Below, in pieces: positions 18,203 through 26,205 of a DNA stretch of 40,926 nucleotides (its first letter is position 1; every line of letters begins with the position of its first letter). Where the stretch lies: contig MGMJ01000121.1 of NCBI GenBank assembly GCA_001794945.1, positions 2,077 through 43,002 on the forward strand, in the 5' to 3' direction. Source of the stretch: Chloroflexi bacterium GWC2_73_18 (lineage in GTDB: Bacteria; Chloroflexota; Limnocylindria; Limnocylindrales; CSP1-4). The notes below the pieces were generated by a model. The model was given only the letters and a program-made list of their open reading frames with translations, was not told where the DNA came from and made no database searches. Made by a program: the position numbers and the translations under genes.

Positions 18203-19522
18203 CTACTTGTACTCGCTCCCGCGCCGGTCGGCGGGCAGCGCCATGAGCGTCTCCTGCATGTTCTTCAGCGCGTCGGCGACCGACATCGAGCCGCCGAAGG
18301 CGGCGTTGAGGACCTTCGTCCCGGCGTCGCCCACCTCGGGCTGGATGACGTTGTCGATCATCGGGTAGCGCGTGAACCCCTTCTCGGCAGCGAAGGCCAG
18401 CAGGTCCTTGGCCATCCGGCTGTCGGTCCCGAACCCCTCCTTGGCGGGGATCAGGCCCGAGGCCGCGACGATCGGCTGCGCCTCGTCCGACGCCAGGAAG
18501 GCGAGGAAGGCGGCGGCCTGGGTCTTGTGCTGCGAGTAGGTCGTCATGGCGAAGCCGTCGCCCGAGTACTCGACGACGCCCTTGAGCGGTTGGTCGACGA
18601 AGGGCGGCAGGAAGACGCCGACCTTATCGCCCAGTTCCTTCTGGAACTCGGCGATCTGCCAGGTGCCCTCCATGGTCATCGCGGCCTCGCCCGCTTCGAA
18701 CTGCGCGATCGACGTGCTGTTCGTGAGCACGTCCTGGTTGGTGTAGCCTTGGGTGAAGAGCGACACCCACTTGTCGAACTGCGCCTTGACCGACGGGTCG
18801 GTCCACGCCAGCTCGCCCGTGTACAGCTTCTTCCAGTCGGCGGGCGGGATCCCCATCATCAGGTAGCTGACGTCGTACCACGGATAGAACCCGCCACCGA
18901 GCGCCTGGCCTCCCGTGCCGTAGACGAACGGGGTGATGCCGGCGTCCTTCAGCTTCTTCGACGCCGCGAAGAGCTCGTCCCAGGTGGTGGGGAACTTCTC
19001 GGGGTCGAGGCCGGCCTTCGTGAAGAGGTCCTTGTTGTAGAAGCCGTTGTAGAACTGGACCTCGAGGGGCACGACCAGGACGCCGTCGTCGGGCTTGAAG
19101 TTGAGCGAGCTGTACTCGATGCCCTTGAGCTTCTTGAGCTCGGCGAGCGGGACCAGGTCGTTGAGCGGCTGGAGGTAGCTCTGGTACTTGAGGTCGAACA
19201 GCCCGGTCCACTGGGTGGCGAGATCGGGGCCGGTCCTGGAGATCGCGGCCGCCTGCAGGAGGTCGAAGTAGTTGTCGGCCGGCTGGCTGACCACCTCGAT
19301 CTTGACGCCCGGGTACTTCGCCTCGAACGCCTTGACCAGGTTCTCCGTGGCGACGGCGTTGGCCTCGGTCCCGTAGTTGTGCCAGAGCGTCAGGGTCGCG
19401 GGCTCGAGGCCGCCGCCCGGGGTGGAGCTGGGCGACGCCGTCGGGCCGGCGGCGCAGCCTTGCAGCACCGCGCCGACGATGAGCAACCCTGCCGCGATCA
19501 GGGTCAATCTGCGATCGTGCAC
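18203..19522 (-). CDS. Extracellular sugar-binding lipoprotein of an ABC importer
   Basis: This 439-residue family 1 solute-binding protein has a signal peptide with hydrophobic core LIAAGLLIVGAVLQGC. The lipobox LQGC puts the lipidated Cys at residue 23, followed by a Ser/Thr/Pro linker. ATLTLWHNYGTEANAVATEN starts the mature fold, with AFLAFLASDEAQPIVAASGL near the C-terminus. It should deliver a mono- or oligosaccharide to the two permeases encoded next. The GTG start is preceded by AAAGGAG about 8 nt away. The leader from the inferred promoter is about 210 nt and GC-rich with inverted repeats. The ligand cannot be named from sequence. Confidence 0.93.
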   Translation of the reverse strand: MHDRRLTLIAAGLLIVGAVLQGCAAGPTASPSSTPGGGLEPATLTLWHNYGTEANAVATENLVKAFEAKYPGVKIEVVSQPADNYFDLLQAAAISRTGPDLATQWTGLFDLKYQSYLQPLNDLVPLAELKKLKGIEYSSLNFKPDDGVLVVPLEVQFYNGFYNKDLFTKAGLDPEKFPTTWDELFAASKKLKDAGITPFVYGTGGQALGGGFYPWYDVSYLMMGIPPADWKKLYTGELAWTDPSVKAQFDKWVSLFTQGYTNQDVLTNSTSIAQFEAGEAAMTMEGTWQIAEFQKELGDKVGVFLPPFVDQPLKGVVEYSGDGFAMTTYSQHKTQAAAFLAFLASDEAQPIVAASGLIPAKEGFGTDSRMAKDLLAFAAEKGFTRYPMIDNVIQPEVGDAGTKVLNAAFGGSMSVADALKNMQETLMALPADRRGSEYK

Positions 19523-19740
19523 CGATCACTCCTTTCGCGCGTCTGCCCCCGGCCATCGCTCCCCGCGCTGGATCGGTCGGGGAACGCCGGGGACGGATGG
19601 TTCAGTCGAGCCCCATAGGCACCCTCATGTCCCGCCGTCGGAGCCGCCGGCGGTCGGGACCGCCCGCCGGCGGGCCTTCGCACGGCCCGCGTGGCCACCC
19701 CCGGCGCGCGCGAGCAGCGTCCCGAGCTGGCAATGAGCCG

Positions 19741-19770
19741 AGCCTACTCCAAACGCCACCCGCCCGTCAA
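19741..19770 (-). promoter_or_regulatory. Promoter of the binding-protein/permease arm
   Basis: On the - strand, TTGACG (19770-19765), an 18-bp spacer and TAGGCT (19746-19741) precede the lipoprotein gene. It faces away from the aldolase promoter, with about 80 bp between the two -35 boxes. Confidence 0.5.
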
Positions 19771-19782
19771 TCCGAATGCGAA

Positions 19783-19812
19783 CGATCACCAATCTGCCCT
19801 GGACCGATCACC
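19783..19812. promoter_or_regulatory. Direct repeats CGATCACC between divergent promoters
   Basis: CGATCACC occurs at 19783-19790 and 19805-19812, 22 bp apart or about two helical turns, upstream of both -35 boxes. CGATCACT also occurs at 19523-19530 beside the lipoprotein start. Same-face spacing is what a regulator bound to both would need; the DeoR-type protein is the obvious candidate. Confidence 0.4.
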
Positions 19813-19849
19813 TTTTGGCGCCGCGGATGCCTCCGCGGAAGCCAGAGCT

Positions 19850-19877
19850 TTGACAATCGGAAGCCTGTTGGTAACAT
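19850..19877 (+). promoter_or_regulatory. Promoter of the aldolase-kinase-isomerase arm
   Basis: A perfect TTGACA (19850-19855), a 16-bp spacer and TAACAT (19872-19877) form the strongest promoter in the window, in a locally AT-richer patch. The leader to the aldolase GTG is about 47 nt. Confidence 0.8.
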
Positions 19878-19889
19878 GTCGTACGTCAT
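19876..19889. promoter_or_regulatory. Palindromic operator candidate at the transcription start
   Basis: ATGTCGTACGTCAT matches its own reverse complement at 12 of 14 positions around a CGTACG core. It overlaps the end of the -10 box and the expected +1, where a bound repressor would block initiation. Confidence 0.45.
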
Positions 19890-19931
19890 AAGAACGGCGT
19901 TCGTGCAGCACTCGGTCACCGGAGGCGGGAC

Positions 19932-20747
19932 GTGGCGACAGGCGAGGAGATCCGGCTCGCGCGGCTCTTCGACGGCACCGGCAACGCCGTCGTCGTGGCG
20001 ATCGATCATGGGCTCTACAACGGGCCGCGGCCGGGGTTCAACGACCTGCCCGCCGCCGCCCGGCGGCTGTCCAGGGCCGATGCCATCCTGCTGAGCCCCG
20101 GGATGGCCCACCACGTGCGCGACAGCTTCGGGCACCGTGGCGCGCCGGCGATGATCGTGCGGCTCAACTGGGGGACCCAGTACGCCACCCAGTGGAGCTA
20201 CCACGAGAGCCGCAGCGTGCCGATCCTGACGGCCGCCGAGGCGGTCGCCCTCGGCGCGGACATCGTCCTCGTCGGGATGTCCATCAAGACCGGGTCCGAA
20301 GCGGTCGATGCCGAGAACGTCGAGGTCGTGGCCCGGGCCGTCGCCGAGAAGCGCCGCGCCGGCGTCCCCCTCGTCGGCGAGGTCTATCCCGCCGGTCACG
20401 AGGACCTCCCGCCCGAGGAGCGGCACGAGCAGATCGCGATCGGGTGCCGGATCGCCGCGGAGCTCGGCGTCGACCTGGTGAAGACGTTCTTCACCGGGGA
20501 CCGCTTCGGCGAGATCGTCGAGGCGACGCCGGTGCCGGTCCTCGCGCTCGGCTCCAGGAAGCTGCCGCGTGAGCGCGACGCGCTGGAGCTCGCGGCACAG
20601 GCGGTGCGAGCCGGTTCGCGCGGCGTCGTCTTCGGGCGCAACGTGGTCCAGGCGCGCGACCCGGAGCGCTTCCTCGAGGCGCTGCGCGCCGTGGTGAAGG
20701 ACGGCGCCGAGGTCGGCGAGACGGCCGCGAGATTCGACATCGAGTAG
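19932..20747 (+). CDS. Class I aldolase, DhnA/LsrF-DeoC type
   Basis: This 271-residue TIM-barrel aldolase has ARLFDGTGNAVVVAIDHGLY at residues 10-29, which is the DhnA-type opening. LVGEVYPAGHEDLPPEE lies at about residues 147-163. Lys184 in GVDLVKTFFTGD is the likely Schiff-base lysine, and SRGVVFGRNVVQARDPERFL is the phosphate-binding end of the barrel. Relatives cleave or thiolyse phosphorylated ketoses, such as class I fructose-bisphosphate aldolase and LsrF. The GTG start has GGAGG 6 nt upstream. It is first in a + strand operon with a sugar kinase and isomerase, which fits cleavage of a ketose phosphate to DHAP plus an aldehyde. The exact substrate is not known. Confidence 0.82.
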   Translation: MATGEEIRLARLFDGTGNAVVVAIDHGLYNGPRPGFNDLPAAARRLSRADAILLSPGMAHHVRDSFGHRGAPAMIVRLNWGTQYATQWSYHESRSVPILTAAEAVALGADIVLVGMSIKTGSEAVDAENVEVVARAVAEKRRAGVPLVGEVYPAGHEDLPPEERHEQIAIGCRIAAELGVDLVKTFFTGDRFGEIVEATPVPVLALGSRKLPRERDALELAAQAVRAGSRGVVFGRNVVQARDPERFLEALRAVVKDGAEVGETAARFDIE

Positions 20748-20772
20748 GACGCGGGCGGGCGGCGGGCGACGC

Positions 20773-22305
20773 GTGGGGTATCTCCTCGGGATCGACGCGG
20801 GCACGACCTCCGTGAAGGTCGGCGTCTTCGGCGAGGGTGGCACGCTCCTGGCCGTCGCCGCGGAGGAGTACCGGCTCAGCACCCCGGCGGCCGAGCGCGT
20901 GGAGCTCGACGCGGACCTCTACTGGCGGGCGGCCGTCGGCGCCACCCGCCGCGCGATCGCCGTCGCGGGGATCGAGGGCCGCGACGTCGCGGCCCTCGGA
21001 GTCTCGAGCCAGGGCGAGACCGTCATCCCCGTCGCGGCGGACGGCACGCCGGTCGGCCCGGCGCTCGTCTGGCTGGACAACCGGGCGGCGGCCGAGGCGG
21101 ACGAGCTCGCGGCGCGCTTCGACGCCGCCGCCGTCTACGCCGCGACCGGGGTCCCCGCGATCAACCCGACCTGGAGCGCGAGCAAGCTCCTCTGGTTGAA
21201 GCGCCACGAACCGGCGGTGTTCGGCCGGGCCGCGCGCTTCCTCCTCGTCGAGGACCTCCTGCTCCACCGCCTGACGGGGCGGTTCGTGACCGAGGGCGGC
21301 GTGCACTGCACCTCCCTCCTCTACGACATCCGGGCGCACGCCTGGTGGTCGCCCATGCTCGACGCGCTCGAGCTGACGCCGGCCCGGCTGCCCGAGCTGG
21401 CGGCGCCGGGTGCCGTCATCGGGACGCTGCGCCGCGAGGCGGCCGAGGAGCTCGGGCTCACGGTGTCCACGAGCGTCGTCGCCGCCGGCATGGACCAGGG
21501 CGCCGGTGCGGTCGGCGTCGGCAACGTCGGCCCGGGGATCGTCTCGGAGAGCACGGGGGGCTCACTGACTCTTCAGGCCTCGGTCGACCGGCCCGACGGC
21601 GACCGGACGCGCCTCACCCCCGTGTACGTCCATTCGGCGCCGGGCCGCTACCTCTACTGCCCGGTCTGTCCCACCGGCGGGATGACGCTCACCTGGTTCC
21701 GGGACCGGTTCGGCGAGGCGGAGGTCGCCCGCGCGGCGGCGGAGGGGCGGAGCGCGTACGACCTCCTCACCGATTTGGCGGCGACCGTCGCGCCCGGGTC
21801 CGACGGGCTGACGATGCTTCCCCACCTCATGGGCGCCTTCAGTCCCGAGTACGAACCGCGGGCCCGGGGCGTCTGGTTCGGCTTCACGCTCGCCCACGGG
21901 AAGCCGCACTTCGTGCGGGCGATCCTCGAGGCGGTCGCCTTCATGCTCCGTCGCAACATCGAGCTGCTGGCGGACGCGGGCGCGACCGCGGGCGAGATCC
22001 ACTCGCACGGCGGCGGCGCACGGAGCGCCCTCTGGTGCCAGATCAAGGCCGACGTCTGCGGCCTGCCCGTCGTCACCCTCGAGGGCGAGGACGCGGCGAT
22101 CCGCGGCGACGCGATGCTCGCCGGGGTCGCCGTGGGGGCGTTCGGGACACTCGACGAGGCCTGTGCCGCGATGGTCGCGACCCGCTCGCGCTTCCTTCCC
22201 GACCCGGAGGCGCGGGCGACCTACGAGGTCGGATACCGGCGGTACCTCGAGCTGTTCGATGATCTGCGGCCGGCCTTCGCGGCGTTCGGGCCGGGAGAAG
22301 GATGA
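20773..22305 (+). CDS. FGGY-family carbohydrate kinase (xylulokinase-like)
   Basis: This 510-residue protein has both actin-like ATPase halves of FGGY kinases. N-terminal: GYLLGIDAGTTSVKVGVFGE, with SSQGETVIP and LVWLDNRAAAEADELA near residues 75-115. C-terminal: GMDQGAGAVGVGNVGPGIVS with the STGGSLTL adenosine-site region, then EIHSHGGGARSALWCQIKAD. It should phosphorylate a ketose or polyol ahead of the aldolase. The GTG start lies 25 bp after the aldolase stop with a poor ribosome site, suggesting translational re-initiation. Sequence alone does not separate xylulo-, fuculo-, rhamnulo- or autoinducer-2 kinases. Confidence 0.9.
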   Translation: MGYLLGIDAGTTSVKVGVFGEGGTLLAVAAEEYRLSTPAAERVELDADLYWRAAVGATRRAIAVAGIEGRDVAALGVSSQGETVIPVAADGTPVGPALVWLDNRAAAEADELAARFDAAAVYAATGVPAINPTWSASKLLWLKRHEPAVFGRAARFLLVEDLLLHRLTGRFVTEGGVHCTSLLYDIRAHAWWSPMLDALELTPARLPELAAPGAVIGTLRREAAEELGLTVSTSVVAAGMDQGAGAVGVGNVGPGIVSESTGGSLTLQASVDRPDGDRTRLTPVYVHSAPGRYLYCPVCPTGGMTLTWFRDRFGEAEVARAAAEGRSAYDLLTDLAATVAPGSDGLTMLPHLMGAFSPEYEPRARGVWFGFTLAHGKPHFVRAILEAVAFMLRRNIELLADAGATAGEIHSHGGGARSALWCQIKADVCGLPVVTLEGEDAAIRGDAMLAGVAVGAFGTLDEACAAMVATRSRFLPDPEARATYEVGYRRYLELFDDLRPAFAAFGPGEG

Positions 22306-22318
22306 GGAGGAGACGACC

Positions 22319-23752
22319 GTGACCTCGCTGTTGACGGACGCCACGTCCCCGGGGACCGGGGGTCGCACGACGCGGCCGAAGATCGGCGTCCTCGTGATGG
22401 CTCTGCTGGAGGACGACTACAACAAGACGGGGCACATGCGCGGCCCGGCGACGGCGGCCGCGCAGGAGATCGCGAACCTCCTCTCGCGCTTCGGCGACGT
22501 CGTCCACGCCGGGCTCGTCGAGGAGGAACCCCAGGCGGCCGCCGCCGCCCGGCTCTTCAACGCCGAGGACGTCGACATCATCGTCGCCATGGAGCTCGCG
22601 TACACGAAGGGGATCGTGCCCGCGCGCTGTCTCATCGACACCACCGCCCCCGTCCTCGTCTGGAACGCGCAGCGGATCAGCCGACTCGGGGAGGACGACG
22701 GCTTCGACGTCGTGATGCTCAACTCGGGGATGGCGGGGATCCCGGAGCTGACCGCCGTCCTCCTGCGCACGGCGCGCGATTTCACCATGGTCACCTCGCG
22801 CCTCGACGATCCGGAGGGTCAGCGCAAGGTCGAGGCGACGATCAGGGCCGCCGCGGTGCGCCGACGGCTCCGGACCGCGCGGGTCGCGCTCGTCGGGCAT
22901 CCCTTCGAGGGGATGACCGACCTCATGTTCGACGGGCTCTCCCTGCGGCAGGACGTCGGACCGGTCGTCTGGCCGCTCGAGCCGGAGAAGATCGCCGTCC
23001 GCTTCGCCGAGATCCCGCAGGCCGACGTCGACGCGACCGTCGCCGCGGAGCGCGCGAAGTACACCGTCGAGATGGAGCCGCCGCTCTTCGAGCGCTCCGT
23101 GCGGCTCGCGCTCGCGCTCGAGTCGATCGTGAAGGAGTACCGGTTCGACGCCTTCACCGCGTTCGACCAGGTGTTCCTCACCGACCCGCGCGTCGGGATC
23201 ATCCCATCCTACGGGACCGGCCGGCTGTGCGAGATCGGCATCCCCGCCTCGCCCGAGGGTGACGTCAACTGCGCCGTCGCGCAGCTCGTCATGCAGGAGC
23301 TGGCTGGGCAGTCGACGACGGTCGAGAACTACGTCATCGACTTCGAGAACAACGCCGTCATGTTCTCGCATGACGGACACGGCAACCCGGCCCTCGCCAC
23401 GCCCGGCGAGGCGAAGATCAAGCACTCCATCTACTACCAGGGCGTCCACGGCTTCGGCGCGGGCTTCGAGTTCGCCTACCAGCCGGGCCCGGTCACGAAC
23501 CTCGCGCTCGTCACCGTGGGCGAGAACCAGTGGCGCTTCGTGGTCTCACAGGGCGAGTTCCTGCCGTTCCCGCCGCGGGCGATCTCCGCGCCGCAGACGC
23601 TCTTCCGCCACGAGACGCTCCCGATCGCGGAGTGGTGCAACGAGTGGTGCGAGGCGGGCGCACCGCACCACATGGCGGCCGCGCAGGGCCGCTGGGGGGA
23701 GCAACTCGTCCAGGTTGCCCGCACGCTCGGGATCGAAGCGGTCGTCGTCTGA
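22319..23752 (+). CDS. L-fucose/L-arabinose isomerase-family protein
   Basis: This 477-residue protein resembles the FucI/AraA superfamily (COG2407 type). The N-terminal Rossmann-like part starts KIGVLVMALLEDDYNKTGHM. VDIIVAMELAYTKGIVPARC and VALVGHPFEGMTDLMFDG are the usual first-domain strands. The C-terminal domain has TTVENYVIDFENNAVMFSHD and a His-rich stretch KHSIYYQGVHGFGAGFEFAY expected to supply metal ligands. It would convert an aldose into the ketose used by the adjacent kinase. The GTG start is preceded by GAGGAGG; an open frame further upstream overlaps the kinase and is not coding. The family also contains decarboxylating and unknown members, so the reaction is inferred from context. 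Confidence 0.82.
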   Translation: MTSLLTDATSPGTGGRTTRPKIGVLVMALLEDDYNKTGHMRGPATAAAQEIANLLSRFGDVVHAGLVEEEPQAAAAARLFNAEDVDIIVAMELAYTKGIVPARCLIDTTAPVLVWNAQRISRLGEDDGFDVVMLNSGMAGIPELTAVLLRTARDFTMVTSRLDDPEGQRKVEATIRAAAVRRRLRTARVALVGHPFEGMTDLMFDGLSLRQDVGPVVWPLEPEKIAVRFAEIPQADVDATVAAERAKYTVEMEPPLFERSVRLALALESIVKEYRFDAFTAFDQVFLTDPRVGIIPSYGTGRLCEIGIPASPEGDVNCAVAQLVMQELAGQSTTVENYVIDFENNAVMFSHDGHGNPALATPGEAKIKHSIYYQGVHGFGAGFEFAYQPGPVTNLALVTVGENQWRFVVSQGEFLPFPPRAISAPQTLFRHETLPIAEWCNEWCEAGAPHHMAAAQGRWGEQLVQVARTLGIEAVVV

Positions 23753-23771
23753 GGTGGGCGAGGCGCGGGCC

Positions 23772-24842
23772 GTGGCGGCACCTCCGGTGACGATGCTCGC
23801 CGCGGTCCTGCGCGGTCGGGACGACCTGCGCCTGGAGGAGCGGCCGCGACCCGTCGCCGGGCCCGGGGAGCTCGTCCTCCGTGTCCACCAGTGCGGGGTC
23901 TGCGGGTCCGACCTGCGGACCTTCACCCGCGGGCCGTCGGCCCGCTACGCCGTCCCCGTCGTCCTCGGGCACGAGTTCGTGGGGACCGTGATCGAGGTCG
24001 GGGCCGTCGGCGACGCCGCCGCCGCGATCCCGACAGGTGCTCGTGTCACCGTGGCGCCGGCCATCCCCTGCGGGGCGTGCGAGGCCTGCCGGCGTGGGTC
24101 GGACAACCTCTGTGCCGAGCTGCTCGACTTCGGGATCAACATCGACGGTGGCCTCGCCGAGTACGTCCGGATCCCGGCGCGCTCGGTGGCCGCCGGCGCC
24201 GTCGTCGTCGTGGCCGACGACCTCTCGGACGACGCGGCGATCCTCGGCGAGCCCATCGGCACCTGCCTGCGCGGCCTGCGGCGCGGATCGGTGACGGCCA
24301 GGTCGATCGTCGTCATCATCGGCGACGGGCCGATCGGGCTCACCCACGCCGTCGTGGCGCGCGAGCTTGGGGCGAGGCGGGTCCTCTGCGTCGGCCACAA
24401 CGCCGCGCGGCTCGCGGTCATCGGGCGCGCGGGCGCCGAGACGCTCGTCGTGGACGCCGGGACCGACGAGGCCGGCGCGATCCTCGCGGCGCTCGGGACC
24501 CGCGCGGACACGGTCGTCGCGGCCGTGCCCGACCCGCGCGCGCTGGAGGCGGCCGTCCGCGTCATCCGCGACGGCGGCTCGGTCGTCGCGTTCGGGGGCC
24601 TTGCCGGCGACCCGACGATCCAGCTCGACGGCAACCGGCTCCACTACGGCGAGTGGACGCTCGTGGGCAGCTTCAACTGCACGACCGCCGAGTTCCGCGA
24701 GGCGATCGACCTCGCCGGCCGGCTCGACCCGCGGCGCTTCGAGGCGACGCGCTTCCCTATCCACCGGATCGCCGACGCCTTCCTGGCCGCCGCCGGGCGG
24801 ACCGTGCTCAAGGCGGTCGTTACCATGGAGCCCCCGCCATGA
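23772..24842 (+). CDS. Zinc-dependent alcohol dehydrogenase (MDR family)
   Basis: This medium-chain dehydrogenase of about 356 residues has catalytic-zinc residues Cys44 (CGVCGSD) and His67-Glu68 (LGHEFVG). Structural zinc is held by Cys100, Cys103, Cys106 and Cys114 (PCGACEACRRGSDNLC). The Rossmann motif is VVIIGDGPIGLTHAV. It resembles sorbitol/threonine/galactitol dehydrogenases. The start is uncertain: GTG at 23754, GTG at 23772, GTG at 23787 and ATG at 23793 are all in frame; I chose 23772. It could act on the polyol entering the route or on the aldehyde released by the aldolase. The stop overlaps the ATG of the next gene. Confidence 0.88.
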   Translation: MAAPPVTMLAAVLRGRDDLRLEERPRPVAGPGELVLRVHQCGVCGSDLRTFTRGPSARYAVPVVLGHEFVGTVIEVGAVGDAAAAIPTGARVTVAPAIPCGACEACRRGSDNLCAELLDFGINIDGGLAEYVRIPARSVAAGAVVVVADDLSDDAAILGEPIGTCLRGLRRGSVTARSIVVIIGDGPIGLTHAVVARELGARRVLCVGHNAARLAVIGRAGAETLVVDAGTDEAGAILAALGTRADTVVAAVPDPRALEAAVRVIRDGGSVVAFGGLAGDPTIQLDGNRLHYGEWTLVGSFNCTTAEFREAIDLAGRLDPRRFEATRFPIHRIADAFLAAAGRTVLKAVVTMEPPP

Positions 24843-26191
24843 CCAGCCCCCTCACTTCCGGCCTCGCGCCCTACCAGACGGCCAGCGAGGAGGATCTCGC
24901 CGCCGGCCGGCGCGCCCTGATGGGCGGCGGCGTGGCCGGCCAGGCCGCCTTCATCGTCGACCACGGCTCGGGCGCGGTCGTCGTCGACACCGAGGGCCGC
25001 GAGTACATCGACTGCACGTCACAGGCGTGGTCCCTCGGGATCGGCTACGCGCACCCGCGGATCGCCGCGGCCGTCGCCGAGCAGGTCTACCGCTACACGC
25101 ACATCCGGACCGGCTTCGAGACCGTCCCGAAGCTCCTCCTCGCGAAGCGCCTCGCCGAGCTCGCGCCCGGCGACCTGAAGCGAGTCGCCTTCACGCTCTC
25201 GGGCTCGGACGCGATCGAGGGGGCGATGAAGCTGGCGATGCGCAACCGCGACGGCGCGTCGACGTTCCTCAGCCTGTGGGAGGGCTACCACGGCCGCACC
25301 TTCGGGACGCTCGCGGTCAGCTGGCCGCACCCCGACAACATCTTCGGGCGCTGGATGGGCCCCGTCGTGCGGGTGCCGGCGCCCTACGTCTACCGGAACC
25401 CGTTCGGCGAGGGGATGACCGCCGAGGAGTGCGTCGATGCCTGCATCCACTTCACACGCCAGGCGATCCTTCACGCCGTCGACGGGCCGATCGCCGGCCT
25501 GATCATGGAGCCGTTCCAGGGCAACGGCGGGATGATCGAGTTCCCGCCCTCGTACCACCGGAAGATCCGGGAGCTCTGCGACGAGTTCGGCCTGGTGCTC
25601 ATCTGGGACGAGATCCAGACGGGGTTCGCGCGGATGGGCGCGATGTTCGCGGCAGATCTCTACGGGGTCGTCCCGGACATCATGGTGATCGGCAAGGGAC
25701 TGGGGGGCGGCTTCCCGATCTCGGCGATCCTCGTGTCTGAGCGCCTGAGGGGGTTCAAGCCCGGCGACCACTCCTTCACCCACGCCCACTTCCCGCCGTC
25801 CATGGTCGCGGCGCTGGCGACGATCGACGTCATCGAAGCAGAGGGCCTCATCGAGCGCTGTCGGCAGATGGGGACGTATTTCACGACCCGCCTCCGCGCG
25901 ATGCAGGCGCGCCACCCGCTCATGGGCGACGTGCGCGGTCCCGGGCTGATGATCGGCATCGAGCTGGTCCGCGACCGCGATACGAAGGAGCCGGCCCGGA
26001 AGGAGGCCGCCTGGGTCGTCCGCGAGGGGATGCGCCGCGGGGTCATCTTCGGGGAATCGAAGTACCTTGGCCTGGGCAACATCGTGAAGATCAAGCCCCC
26101 CTTCGTGATCACCGAACCCCAGGCCGACCGCGTCCTCGCAGTGCTCGACGAGCTGCTGACCGAGCTCGAGACGCGTGGACTGCCCTCCTGA
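24839..26191 (+). CDS. Class III (omega) pyridoxal-phosphate aminotransferase B
   Basis: This 450-residue fold-type I aminotransferase has LSGSDAIEGAMKLAMRNRDG around the PLP phosphate site, VLIWDEIQTGFARMGAM with Asp257, and VIGKGLGGGFPISAILVS with Lys286. The pattern resembles 4-aminobutyrate, taurine-pyruvate and beta-alanine aminotransferases. The ATG overlaps the dehydrogenase stop by 4 nt, so the two are coupled: an alcohol-to-aldehyde oxidation followed by, or preceded by, transamination would fit. Together with aminotransferase A it implies that an amino compound is made or consumed by this sugar pathway. Confidence 0.88.
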   Translation: MTSPLTSGLAPYQTASEEDLAAGRRALMGGGVAGQAAFIVDHGSGAVVVDTEGREYIDCTSQAWSLGIGYAHPRIAAAVAEQVYRYTHIRTGFETVPKLLLAKRLAELAPGDLKRVAFTLSGSDAIEGAMKLAMRNRDGASTFLSLWEGYHGRTFGTLAVSWPHPDNIFGRWMGPVVRVPAPYVYRNPFGEGMTAEECVDACIHFTRQAILHAVDGPIAGLIMEPFQGNGGMIEFPPSYHRKIRELCDEFGLVLIWDEIQTGFARMGAMFAADLYGVVPDIMVIGKGLGGGFPISAILVSERLRGFKPGDHSFTHAHFPPSMVAALATIDVIEAEGLIERCRQMGTYFTTRLRAMQARHPLMGDVRGPGLMIGIELVRDRDTKEPARKEAAWVVREGMRRGVIFGESKYLGLGNIVKIKPPFVITEPQADRVLAVLDELLTELETRGLPS

Positions 26192-26205
26192 CGACGACCG
26201 CCGAG

